Of a stretch of DNA of 64,000 bases, positions 51,801-63,987 are shown one piece after another (the stretch's first letter is position 1; the number at the start of each line of letters is the position of its first letter). The position numbers and the translations under genes are program-made. Below the pieces are notes generated by a model, which saw nothing but the letters and a program-made list of their open reading frames with translations, ran no database searches and was not told where the DNA came from. The stretch comes from Neelides folsomi (lineage: Eukaryota > Arthropoda > Collembola > Neelipleona > Neelidae): NCBI GenBank assembly GCA_034687125.1, contig JAQGBZ010000333.1:1-64000 (forward strand), in the 5' to 3' direction.

Positions 51801-54800
51801 TACCTATTTTATGTAAAAAAGTAGATATGAACTTTTTCTTGCAATAAATACAATATCTATACCTTTTATCTATTGTTCAACATTCAAAATCTTCCATGTG
51901 CATGCCTATTTTGCCTATGCCTACACTTAAAGACAACTTTAAGATCTTATATGCTGACGTAAAATAACAAATACTGGATATGTAAGTAAACCATACATAT
52001 AATAAACAATGTATTAGCTCTATGATTTTAATGGTTCAGTGACCGATAGTGAACTTGATTTCCACTTCTTTTCCTATTAGCCCATCCAATTTTCAAATAC
52101 CAAAAAGCAATAGTGTTTACAAGTACATATGTATTCTATGTGCCTCCATATGTAAGTACAAATAACTATATAGTATGAATGCCATTTGCATCTGTAAAAA
52201 TAACAAAAGTTATTAAATATTGAATTATGATTTTGTCTAATGACACTAATGAATACCTGCGAGACATGTATTTATTTGCAATGTGAGCTTATAATATGGA
52301 ATGGACGGACTTGCTCTCTCTTGCTCTACTGATTCAAATTCCCATGGTTTCACATCTTACATGTTTTAATAAGACAAAAGACACAAATAACCCAAATAAG
52401 AGTAAACGATATGATAGAGCAAGTTAAAATCTGAAAGTTATTTATTTCAAAGTTTTGTTTCCGTATTTGGATAAATAATGTGCTATACACACTCTACACA
52501 TTGATATACTCTAAAATCTCCATTAGAACGCCCCACGTTCTATTCGCAGAATTGAAAAAATACCCCGCGTTCTAATAGAGACTCGCGATCTATTAGAGAC
52601 CCGCGCTCAATCTAAAATTCTACAATTATTTTTTACAATTTTCTTTAGAAAAATTACTATTTCATGTTTAAATTTTGCGAAATATGAATGATTTTCATTT
52701 AAATAGTAATATAGAGTCTATATCATTTAATTTATCAATGCTCACACCTCAAAAAGATGCGAGTTTTCTTATAAAGACCCGCGTACTAATTGGGACCCGT
52801 GTTCTATTAGAGACCCGCGTTCTATTTGAAAATTTTAAATCAACCCCCGCGTTCTAATAGAGACCCGCGTTCTAATGGAGACCCCGCGTTTTAATGGAGA
52901 TTTTAGAGCAATATACCTATTTATTATATTAATTAAGAATGTACTATGTATTGTATATAAAATGCACTATATGCCTTATAACATAAGATATATATGTATT
53001 AGTCTTACAAGAATGTGCCTTACATTCAGATTTATTTTATGTATGCATTTTAAAAGGTTAAATAAATAGGAATAGGATACATTTTCGGTAATTATATGAC
53101 AAGTGCGTGAGATATTACTAATTGCATGTTCTATGAATGGAAGAAGTACATTTAGTTTCAAGACAATTGGAATTTATCATCAATGCCCTCAATATGAGTA
53201 CTTCAAAATCCAATCTCAGATAGAAACATTTATTATTTGACTCCAATTTAAAGAAAGGACTTAAGGCCCTTAAAAGTAATTTAATACTCCCATTAAGAAT
53301 TTGATTTCATTTTTGTTGGATCAATTGGCAGTCCTTATTTTCTACTCACTCCACACTACTTACTACTTATACCTATTCATAAATATTCGGCCGAATAAGA
53401 TTATATGGCCATTTCCTTACTTTTATTGCCTTTCATCGAATATCTTTAGCCTAAATCAATTTGGTTTCAAACTTGAAATAAAAATTAAATGAAAATTTTA
53501 TGAGAATGACATCCTTTCTTTAAAAATTCAATTTAAAGTTTATTAACATTCTATGCTAATACTGTGCATATCTAATATCATGGCCATACATTGGGAGGAA
53601 TTTCCTAACTTTATAAATAACTTTATAAATATAAGTTTAATTTAAACATCAATTCAATTTTTATGGTCATTTTTAAATATGTAAAATAATTGTAATCATG
53701 CCATGGTACCGCCAGAATTTTTGGCAAAGTTTATGGATAATTTATCTTTGAACACAAGATAATCTATTACTTATACCTTCAGCAATGTGTACTTATTTAT
53801 TATTAAAATGTAAGGTAAAAAATATTTCTTTATTCTGTTTTGTTTTAATTAGATTTTTCATACAATTTAAGCTTCGGTATCAAGCGATGAAATAATAATC
53901 CAATTTCTATTTTATAATCAAAGGAACTTTCTGTTACGCCATGCACTAAAAGGAAAAGAGCCAATTAACAATTTTGACATTTTGACATATAAATCCTTCT
54001 TGCTTGTAAAGCGCAAAATGTTAGAAATTCACAATGACTCTTGATTCCAAGTCATCATCTTGTAACTCACTCAACATATTTTCACCTCGTTAATTGTTCA
54101 CTACGATCAAACAAGAATGTATACATAAGTGCGTTAATTATTACATATGCTACATTTAATTTATCCCTCTATGTTTTAACTAGACTTTTCTCACAAAGGA
54201 AGGTGTGTCGGTTAAATTGTACAAGAGGAGAGCAACGAGAGTCATTCAAATGTGTCATTCGTCCTTTCCCTTTCATTGTTAACTATCTCTGAGCGTGATG
54301 ACAGGTGAGTTACGGAATCATGTGCAGGTATGAAGACTGTGTCATTTATTAAATTACGATTAATTACTACTCAAATTTCGTCACAGTGGGATTCCTCCTT
54401 CTCTCTTTAAACTCATTATGTATCATAAAATAATAACAAATTGAGGTAAGAAGTCGAAAGAGGATGATGAAGGAGCAAAAGAGTGAAAACGAGGGCGGTT
54501 CCTTTTTCTACGCTCCTCTGAATAGTCTCATCATACAAAATAATTTCAGGCAATGACAATTGCTTTAATTATAACAACCAAAACTCAAATACTTGACTTC
54601 CAAGTTCCAAGAATGTTGTTTGGCTAAGATAGTTTGCTTGTGTACAAAGTGTGTATCATCAGTTTCTTCACCAGTGTTTCTCTCACTCGAGCACCTGCGA
54701 AAGTCATAAATGCTTAAAAGATAATTGAACTATTGAGTTTTACATACACACCGGCACATAAAATGTTAATGACATTAAAGAATGAGGAGTGTATTAAGCT

Positions 54801-55069
54801 TATGCAAATTGATGAACACAGGTACCGGCATATCTACCAAACTGAAAGATGTTGGGAATAGATGAGCTCTAATGATACCCATATAGTGAGAACGGTGGGA
54901 GTGTGTTATTTGTTATAGGGGAATTGAGCAGACTGACACAGTTTGCAAGGCAAGTTACTTTCGGTGGTGGGAGGGTTCGGGTGGAAAAAAGTGATTGACC
55001 CGCCTTCATTCATTGTTGGCCTTTCTGTGAGTGCCGTGGGAATTCGCGAGAGGAAAGTGGTAGTAGGGA
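48897..55069. other. 6-kb gene-poor region
   Basis: No supported gene. A candidate SIRT1 poly(A) signal AATAAA lies at 49388-49393. A MITE-like element occupies 52.5-52.9 kb. The rest is AT-rich, turning GC-richer from about 54.4 kb towards the promoter of the gene at 55703. The short plus-strand ORF at 51051-51239 is not supported. Confidence 0.55.
52509..52908. repeat. MITE-like element with terminal inverted repeats and internal 18-bp repeats
   Basis: The left end reads CTCTAAAATCTCCATTAGAA, and the right end on the other strand reads CTCTAAAATCTCCATTAAAA, an inverted pair of about 20 bases. TA-rich flanks (GATATA left, CAATATA right) allow a TA target site, but the exact border is uncertain. 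Inside, about ten degenerate copies of a unit like GACCCGCGTTCTAATAGA are clustered at both sides. It is GC-richer than its surroundings and has no ORF. A non-autonomous pogo/Tigger- or mariner-like element is the likeliest reading. Confidence 0.65.
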
Positions 55070-55077
55070 TATATACA
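55070..55077 (+). promoter_or_regulatory. TATA box of the 219-aa family gene
   Basis: TATATACA lies in GC-rich DNA 633 bases upstream of the ATG at 55703. A non-coding first exon from about 55100 to 55390 (ending TCCAG/GTGCGT) would splice to the acceptor TTGAATAG at 55693-55700, two bases before the ATG. The arrangement copies that of the 990-residue paralogue. Confidence 0.55.
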
Positions 55078-55702
55078 TAAGGGGCTCTTGGGTGGCGGAG
55101 TTTACCGGAGGGGTCGCGAAGGCGAGTTTTCCTACATTACCACCTTCGTATTTATGAGGGAATCAGGTCTTGAAGTAAGTCCATTGTCAAGGTAAGAGTT
55201 CTGAGGAGAGGAGAGACGGGCAGAGTGTGTTCCGACGTTCTTCGCCCTATAGTGAAGTTCCAACAGGCAAACCGGTCTTGTGTGCGGAACTCAGCATTCT
55301 TCGCCACCTCAGTAGTTCCTCATACTTGGGACAAGCTCTCGTGAGGACCACCGTTCACCTTTTACCCCGCTTTCGGCCCGTAATCTCCAGGTGCGTTTTT
55401 ATTGCCAAATACACATTATTTTATCTATCGAGGTCATTTCACATTTTTTTATTCGGTCGTGACCATTTCGACATATTTCCAAAAGATAAATTAATTATTT
55501 TGACATTTCACAGTTATTTTTCGGAACCTTTTATTTGTCATTAAGTAAATTCAGTCCGACAATTCAATTTTTTGCAAACAATTAACCTTTGAATCTCATT
55601 TTAGTAAAATATTTTTTTTAAGAAATTTTATTTCATTATGCAAAAAAATTGTGAGTAATTTACAATTTTGGATCATTTTTGACAAAATTTTTTTGAATAG
55701 AA

Positions 55703-58700
55703 ATGAACGGAAGAACAAGTCTCGTCCTACTTGTAGGCATTTGCTGCCTCGCCGTTGCCTTCGCAGCTTCCACCTCCAACTCCAAAAGACTCGTCCGTAC
55801 CAGGATAGTCGGATCAGATAAAATTGAGAAACGAGCCCTCGACGCTCCAAAGACGGACAGTACGAAAGCGATCATTCAAGTGGCCAAGGCCCTCGCTCGT
55901 TCCCACTCAACATCCGAAGTCCTCACTTTGAACTTGACGAATCTCCTCATCCTCATCGTCCTCAAAGCAATCATCTTCGGAATCGGACTTTTCTATTTTG
56001 GCGGTGTCTCCTTCAAGGGCGGTCACGGAGACTCCCACGGAGGAGGGTATGGAAGAAGTCTCGGCGGGAAGCCGTTGATGACAGAAGGAGAAGTGATGCT
56101 TATGCTCACTTACCTTCTTGGAGCTGCAAATGATAAGTATGACTGCATGTACCGAGTTGCCTGTGAAGATCCATCAAAGGCCAAGAGCTACTTGAACGCC
56201 TCAAAGATGCTCCTTAAAGGAGCGAAATTTGCGAAAAAGTGAGACATTTTGATTCAATAACTTTTCCTCTTTCTTATTAGTAGTATCCGCAATCATTAGA
56301 ATATCAATGGTACTTGGTTCCTTTCCCAGCAGTTTTATTTTACTTTCATCATCCCTTTCATATACCAAGTCCCAAGCGTGTGATAATTAAGAGAACGCAC
56401 AGCTCGCACAGTCAAGTTCAAGCGGCGTAGATCAATATCATGCATGGAAAAAGGGAAGAGTGTGTGAGCGAAACAATCGACGGAATAGGATACGAAGAAA
56501 ATTGTTCCATCTTCCGCTTACTCCACTATCCCATAATCCTACATACATAAATCCATTTGTATATTCTTAACTACCACGAGTTCCAACTGAGAAGAAAGAT
56601 TCATAAGTTTCACTCCAAAGCCATTATTATTCAATAATCATTTGACTGACATTTACGACATTGCTAATTCCAACCCTGTAAATTCATAGCAATCCGCTGT
56701 GTAAAAGCAAATTGAAAAAGAGACCGCATTTAACATTTCCCTTCCAGAATATTTTTATTCGAGTACTCAAACACGTGAGTTTATATGGCATTTTTAAATG
56801 GTTAGGTTTTAATCATTTAGCTCCAAGAGCTGAGTCCTTGAACTTGAACAATTTGGGATTGATTATAAAGGTGTGCTCGTATCGAGGAGTTTGCACGAAT
56901 CCACAAAATATAGGGAATGGATAGACCAGAGTTCACAGTTTCACAAGAGGGTGAACTTTTGTGGGTAGAAGTTGCATACGTAATATTGTTAAGGGTGAAC
57001 TCGGTGCATATGGAGGACTCCGCCTCAGTTTCCCAAATCGAGGCGTACAGAGTGACCAAAAGTTATTCAGGCACTTGGCCTCTCTCTTCATAACATTCGC
57101 AAGAGTCCGTTAAGGTCACTCTTCTTCCTGCTAGCCCAATGGGTTGCCCTGTGGAAAAGCCGGCTCGGCAAGTTTTTGAAGATGTTCGTGTAAAAAGTCC
57201 TGTAGGATTCTTCGTCTTGAGGAATTCTTCCCGACTGAAGTATTCAAAGATGTGTGGGATGGAGCGCCAAGAGCAGTAGGGCAATGTGTATCTTACCACA
57301 CACATATACTTATTACCTATCTCCCAACTCATCTTCACCTGTTCCATTTATTATGAGTCAGTCGTTGAGGTTTATTCAGTTTATTGCGACTAATAGAATT
57401 TCTGATGAGCTCTCCAAAATTTCCAATTATAATTAAGTATCTATTTTCAAGCTCATGGTTGAAAGGCTCATTAGGTGAAATTTAAATATTTTATGCGACA
57501 CGTCTCCCTTCATTACAAGTATTTCTTGAGGAAACGAACCCACACTCATACGCTTTCCCTCATCTTCCTCACCACCGTATAATTCTGCGAAGAGCCGGGA
57601 TCTTAATTCCATTCTGGGTCAACGGTCCGAACTGCCTTTAAAATGGCCAAATTGTCCTTCTTTGCTTTTAAAAAATGGAATGAGGTGCATTGGAAGGAAT
57701 CCTGAGCTCACTTATGAATCTTGCCTTGGCAGTTCCGTGAGGTCAAATTCCAATCAACTGACTCTTTCTTAAACAAACTTTAGTTCCTTCTCTTCTATTT
57801 GGCATATTGAAGGAAAACTCTCGATTATCATTACGCATTGGATTAAAACGTGATCATTGGAACCCAATTTCTTCTCAAACCTAGTAAAGCGTCAAAGTAG
57901 ATTTGAACAGGGATTAATTGATGTTACAAATAAAAAAATGTAATACTTTTAGGAATTCAATCATTCTTTTATAACTTGTTTAAAGTTGCTCTATAAGAAT
58001 AATAATCAAACCCAATTATTTATTTTGTATGATTAAATTAATGGTTCATTTCAAATAATGTATTTATAAAGGAAATATTTATACAATACTATTTGTAATT
58101 ACACGGATCAAGTTTCTTTGAATTACAGGCATAAAGTTAATTTGGTGTATTTAAGGTTAAATTAATAGCTTTTCATTTAATAATTAATTGCCCATTTAGG
58201 TATTTCATTAATCAACAACTCTCATTTTTTGTGCTAACTTGTAAAACAATATTGAATTTAAAGTAGGCCTTGAGGACGAATGTGTGCGAGTGAATGAGAC
58301 ACTCTTTTCTCTCATGGGATTTTTGAGAGGGGAAATTGGGAGAAATTAATGTGAGCGGAAGTTGTTATTGTTGTTCCTCTCATTTTATTCACTCTCAAAT
58401 TTGAGTGAAATTACTACATGACCTACCTGCATACATCCATACATTAATTTACCCAAATCATAACTCAATAATATCCTCACAGTTCATTAAGACTCAATTT
58501 GTTCCATTCATGACTCTCATTCTCAACTTTAAATAGCAGCCATAAGGTAAAATTTGGAATTATGGGGATACAATGGTCATAAAGTATATGAGGACTAATT
58601 TAACCCCATGGATGGTATCAAATGAGGTCTGGGATTTGAGTTGCACGAACTCCCCAAGTACCAATAAATACTTCCACAAACACTTTCCTCAAATTTGAGA

Positions 58701-59435
58701 CTTTTATGGCTAAAAATGATTGATCATTTTCAAGAGACGCGTAGAGATTTGAAGACTTCGTTAATTCATAATTTCATACACAAGAATTCCGGAGGTTCTT
58801 TTTGGGGTTAGGAATTTAATTAAAAACAAGACTTGATTAAACCATAGGACAAGTTTACGTAAAGTGTGCCCTTCCGCCTTCTCATCATCAGTAGCAGAAT
58901 GGGTCAGTCCTTCGACTTTTGAATTTGAGGATTTTAAGGAGATTCTCATTCACAGCACTGCGATTAGTTAACGGTGAACGGAAATGGTTTAGAATTTCTC
59001 ATTCCTCTCCGTCTCCGCATGTAAATTACGAATGTCTTCATCCTTCTTTCATCTTTCCACCGGCTGCTCAGGCAGGTTTTCATCGACCATTCATAACCAA
59101 TAACCACTATATATTTGAGCATACCAATCGATGCAAATATGCCTACAACATAAAGATAAATATCTTCCTTCATGTACAAAGAGAAGTAAACACCTTGTAT
59201 GAATAAAGGATTAACTTGCCATTTGCAAATGTAATTTTGCAAGGCGTGATTTTTAAAGCAGCAATTCATTGTAATGTGTTTAATCTAAACATTATGATTT
59301 TCTTGTTCCAGATATGTTACTTACAACCCCAAGTACGAGAACGTCGTTTACGGACTTCAAGACGCCGTCGACTTTAAAGCAAAGGGAGGTGAATGTAGTT
59401 CAAAATATATTTGCTCCGATGTTCCACAACTGTAA
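55703..59435 (+). CDS. Small membrane/secreted protein with C-terminal Cys domain, 219 aa (family member 3)
   Basis: Coding exons 55703-56238 and 59312-59435 join in phase 2 (AAA AA/A) over a 3.07-kb intron to 219 residues. Signal peptide 1-22 (LVLLVGICCLAVAFA). KRLVRTR and EKRALD are possible processing sites. A hydrophobic segment lies at 80-102 (LLILIVLKAIIFGIGLFYFG), followed by a Gly/His-rich linker (GGHGDSHGGGYG). The cysteine domain is C148-x5-C154-E and C207-SSKYI-C213. The intron falls 25 residues after C154, matching the two larger paralogues at 15304 and 21609. This is the most compact member and probably shows the family's minimal plan: signal peptide, one membrane segment, Cys domain. 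Family unrecognised; DM4/DM12-like is a tentative comparison. Without the splice the frame would stop at residue 179 and lose the second cysteine pair. Confidence 0.85.
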
Positions 59436-62400
59436 ATGTAAAATCGCGCACCACTAAATCACTACTTAACTCAATATTACATTAATTACAAATGAAAAGA
59501 ATGAGAGGCGAGGGGAGGCAAAGATGAGTCAACTGGACAGAGTCTAATAGAAATTCATAGGGTGAGAGGAAATATTTTCTATTTCAATCAATTTTCCCCG
59601 TTTCCACTACATTTGAACATCGGCAATCTGTTTTATCCACATTCTACTCCGAATGGCAAAATTATTATGGGCGGACTTTCATGTATAGTTTAAAAATATT
59701 TATCTTTGGGTTTTATGTTTATTATTGTTAAAAATCATGTCTTTGTCTTTTACTACCTTGTGACTCGTTCGTGTCTCGGATTTAGAAAAATACCTAAATA
59801 TGAACTACTTAAATCATTTGCTAAAGTCCATCAAATGAGAAACACGCGGCAATTAAATAATTACTTACGTTGAGGTTGATACTGGATAAAATAATTCTTA
59901 TGATTGGTTTGATTTTTACACTACAAAAGAGAGAATGATTCACGCACACTCGATTTTACCATTCGTAAACTCTCCCTCTTTATAATAGGCAATCCTGTAT
60001 TATTGTTCTAATTGTTACCCTTTCCCACACATATAATGTCAATCGTACTTAAATTGTGCTAATTTATTCATGTGCATTTTTAAAGCTATTGTTTAACTAG
60101 TGATAAATGATTGTTATTTAGTTTTATTTTTATTCAAATGCTTAGATTTAAAGGTTATTTTATCATCCAGAATAATTTTTTAATGTTGATAAATATTAAA
60201 CATATTAAAATATATACATTATATTATATTCATATGGTCAGGTAAAATTTCCGTTCAATTTTAATACATTTTTATTGCACTTGTGAATGTTTTGTAACAA
60301 AAAAGTTAAATCTAAAAAAATAAATGCTATATAAGTCTTGAAACAGAGTCTGTTAATTTCTCATTCATAAAAGTCATATTTACAAACGAGGGTTTATTCA
60401 TATTTGTACTTTAATCTCATGTTCCATTTAATATTGTATGGAAATTTTATATGGAAAAAGTAAGTAGGAAAATATTGTTTGTTGAGATGTTGAGTGGACC
60501 TCTTTTTAGTCATATCATAATCATAAGAAGATACCAGGAGTTGAACTCTCCACCATCACGTGTCCCTCTAACCCAATTTTGAGGTCAAAAATGGGAAGGA
60601 AGAGCCAGACGACGTTCGCTGGGAGATTCCAGTTTTGAGAGTGAGGCAGTGATGGCATAACACATAGAAAGAACCTTCGCTGTCTCATCGCCCTCGTGAC
60701 TTGACACTGACCTTTTGGCGTTGGCGTGGCATGGAATAGCAGATGATGAGGAACCAACACATGCACTTTTTCTATAGAGAGATAATAGGATGAGAATGAA
60801 ACAGGTGTGTGCTTTCTTTGTAACACTTTTAATCCGCCGAGTATTTCAATTGGTTTGAATGGGAATGGAGGTTGGTCCTATAAGGTGTGGCTTCTTCCCC
60901 TTCACCTGTTCATCCTTTCTGATGCTCCGAGTCCTTTTCCAAACGTTGGACATTCAAGAGGGAATAACGGGATTGTCGGAGGAGCAACTCATCCCTGCAT
61001 GATATACTCAATGCCTTGGCTATTAAATCTGTTCATTCGATCGCCGACACCGATTAACCCAGTTCCAAACACGACTCCAAATCATATTTAATAAAAAAAA
61101 ACAATTCTTGATCATATTCTTTATTTTCCCTCATCTATGGTATGTTAGATACACAGCTTCCTTATTAAACACTTACTCCGTGACTAGAAAGACTATTTAA
61201 TTAATAAATTGTTCATATCGAAGAAGTATCGCATCAATCATTATGGATAATAGTTGATAATTAATATATTTCTTATTAACATTTTTTATTAATAAAGTGT
61301 AACTGAACAAAAGGAATGACTTGTGATATAAACATTTATAGATGCTTAACTTATTTACTCATTAATAAATATTCTATAATATAACCTTAATATGTCAAAT
61401 TTTATTTACTATATGGTACAATTAGGTTTATTTTATCAATATTTATTGAATTTTCATAAGAACTAATAAGTTATAATTAACCCAAGTAGATTAAGCTAAT
61501 TAATTATATATTATAATGGATAATTACATTGATATATTTTATAATTTTATTAAAGACAATCTTATTTATTGGTACCTTTATTTGGTATATTTAATTCAAA
61601 TGTAATTTATCTAAAGATATGGAAAGTGACAATTAAGGATATGGTTTAATATTTAACTGTACATTAATGATAAATATACGACTACAGGACATTGCTCGTC
61701 AATATCATGAAAGATTAATTCACCTTCAGGAAAGGAGGCATTCTACTTACAGAAATGCACATTATTCAGATCTCTATACTTCCCTTTACCTTTAATTGAC
61801 CTTTATTTTGGCAAAATTTATTACTTACATTACATGGTATAATTATTAATTATACATACACTCATTCAGATTCTGTAAATAAAAATACAGATCTGTAGTG
61901 TAAGTGTACCTTATAAACTTATAACCTAAATATTAAAAGTAATTATCAAATTACTTTGAGATTTTTACATTACTTTAAGTATGTATGTATAACTTTGTAT
62001 TAAATACATACCTCTCATCCTTGTTTATTTACATTTTCTAATTATATATTGTTCATCATTTCATAGTCAGCATTGTAATTAGACTATCAATGTATAAAGT
62101 ATAATTAAATTATTTTGACACTGACATGGCATGGCACATTTATAAAAAGTTCTTCCAGAAATGTTAATAAAATTGTAAATCTTATCTTTAAACTGTACAC
62201 ACTTAATACGTTCATACAAAATTTAGTTGTAATCTTTAAAGTGTCTATAAATGTGAAAAAAGGAAACATCATGCACATTAACACTTTATCCTACTTACAT
62301 TAAATATATTCATTTACAAATCCATTGTGATTAGCCATTCTCATTTGTATCAGTGTTAATAATTATTTATTTTGTTACAATTTTGACATGAGTCTTAATA

Positions 62401-62736
62401 AACAATATTTATAATTCTACTCAGAAATACCAGTACGTATTATGTTTTTGTTAAAATAATTAAGTTCCTACTTGCATATTAAATAAAAAAAGAACAGAGA
62501 AATTGAAAAATTATAACCAAATATCATAAGTTGCATTTCCACTCAACGATTTTAAACAGGTATAGGAAGGTAAAAAGTAAAAACAGGTAAAGTGGTATGT
62601 ATTTAGAAAAGATAAAAACATTTTCTGACAAATGAAAATAAGGAGGGAAATGATTGATAAGAGAAAATCTTTTTACTGCTTGTAGGCGTATTCTGATGGA
62701 TCCTTGTAGGGAGTGATTATAAAGTTTGGTAGTAAA
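59436..62736. other. Intergenic region, no supported gene
   Basis: AT-rich DNA with a GC-richer island at about 60.5-61.1 kb. The island has ORFs on both strands (60521-60826 minus, 60807-61091 plus), but neither shows domains, a signal peptide or splice structure. It may be a regulatory element. Confidence 0.5.
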
Positions 62737-62853
62737 TTATTGAGTGAGCACGGCTATCAGATAATTGGGATCCTTTGAAGGCTCCTCATCAAAGAAGAGG
62801 TCTTCCTCATTAATGTGCTCATCAACTGCTTGATGGCTTTCACTATGACTACT
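62737..62853 (-). CDS. Candidate 3'-terminal coding exon of a gene entering from the right
   Basis: Read on the minus strand, a pyrimidine-rich acceptor (TCCATATCTTAG) at 62854-62865 leads into 38 codons and a TAA. The peptide is SSHSESHQAVDEHINEEDLF and then FDEEPSKDPNYLIAVLTQ, acidic with a hydrophobic C-terminus. Composition and acceptor look real. The upstream exons must lie to the right, possibly beyond the window. Sixty bases further downstream a second short open stretch ends YKDPSEYAYKQ-stop and echoes SKDPNYL, which hints at alternative C-termini. Family unknown. Confidence 0.4.
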   Translation of the reverse strand, partial: SSHSESHQAVDEHINEEDLFFDEEPSKDPNYLIAVLTQ

Positions 62854-63659
62854 CTAAGATATGGAATAGGATTAGGAGTTCAAATGCGTGAGACATCCGC
62901 ATGCTTATCCCTAATAAACGTCTTAAGAAATAGGAGTGGTTTTGATCAAAGAGTCGATGGCGAACGCATCAACACATTCTCCATTCACACTCACACATAC
63001 AAACGCACGTGTGAATGGAAATCTTCATTCATCATTCTCAAACTTATTCATTAGTGAAAAGCAAACCACTTTCACTACGCTGGCTTCAAGTTCAATTTAA
63101 ATATCTGGAATTCATTTTGGGACATTATCATATCTTAATTATTGAAAATACTTTTTAACACCTTTTAATTATATTATTATTGTAAGTTTTAAATGAGAAT
63201 TATAATATTTTCTGTAGTATGTAATTTAATTTTAAGTATTTATAAGACACACTGTAATATTACTTAAAGGAATTGAGTGTAATAACAGTAATAAGTGTAG
63301 GAAATGGAAGGATAATGAGCACAGGAAATTATAAGTCGCAAATGATTAAAAAGACATTTGGTTACTTAAAATTGAACACACATTAAAATCCAAAGTAGGA
63401 AAGGTAAATTGAGGCTAACATGTTAATTGAGTTGATACTTACATTGTATGAATTTTTGATTTTGAATATAAATATTTATGTCCATTTATGCTCATAAGTA
63501 ATTATTTTGCATGTAGGTGTTTGAATTAATAACTTAACGAGGCCATTCAATTCCTAGTTTTTAAACGTTCGATTTGTTGGCATTTCTTATGAATATTACA
63601 TTACATTAGAGTGGAATTTTTATAATAAAAGTAACTTGTTAAAATGAGATCTTATTTTG
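62854..63659. other. AT-rich DNA between candidate terminal exons
   Basis: No coding region or repeat is recognised. It would be an intron or 3' UTR if the two minus-strand exon candidates belong to one gene. Confidence 0.4.
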
Positions 63660-63987
63660 TTAGTTAGCGCTAGAATTACTGTTCGCTGGAGACGTCGAAC
63701 TGTCTTCTTTGTTAAAATAATAGTCAGTGTAGTAAAATGGGTAATTGGAAGAGACAGCAGGGTTGGGGTCGCCGCCTGAGGAATTGGCGGAATTTCCCAC
63801 TGAAGCGGCGGCAGAGGCGGCTGCTGCAAGAGCCGCTGCGGCCGCCGCAGAGTAATTCTGCAGATTGTTCATGTCTGGTATTGTAACATCGGGGTTGCTA
63901 AGTTTGGATGGTGATGATGATGATGAGAAGTATTCATACGAAGCGCAGATAGACTCTTGTTGTACCATTCTTCCTCCGGGTTCATCC
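63660..63987 (-). CDS. Partial gene: 3'-terminal exon with poly-Ala, gene runs off the right edge
   Basis: On the minus strand TTGGTTTTGCAG (63988-63999) is a good acceptor. Two frames are open after it. The longer runs to TAA at 63660 and gives about 108 residues, with Ser runs, an Ala-rich tract (SAAAAAALAAAASAAAS) and YPFYYTDYYF. Such tails are common in developmental transcription factors. The other frame gives 38 residues (MNPEEEWYNKSLSALRMN, a run of six His, and LATPMLQYQT-stop), which also looks protein-like. Without the upstream exon the phase cannot be chosen; the exon could even be read in both frames by alternative splicing. No DNA-binding domain is inside the window. Confidence 0.55.

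Noticed and set aside
55227-55544. Plus-strand 105-residue ORF upstream of the 219-residue family gene
   Set aside because: It spans the probable 5' UTR exon and the following intron, crossing a good donor at 55390/55391.
60535-60560. tRNA-like B-box (GAGTTCAACTC on the minus strand)
   Set aside because: No matching A-box, acceptor stem or cloverleaf arms could be found around it.
60521-61091. Overlapping ORFs on both strands near 60.8 kb
   Set aside because: Neither shows a domain, signal peptide or splice structure. A GC-rich regulatory island explains them better.
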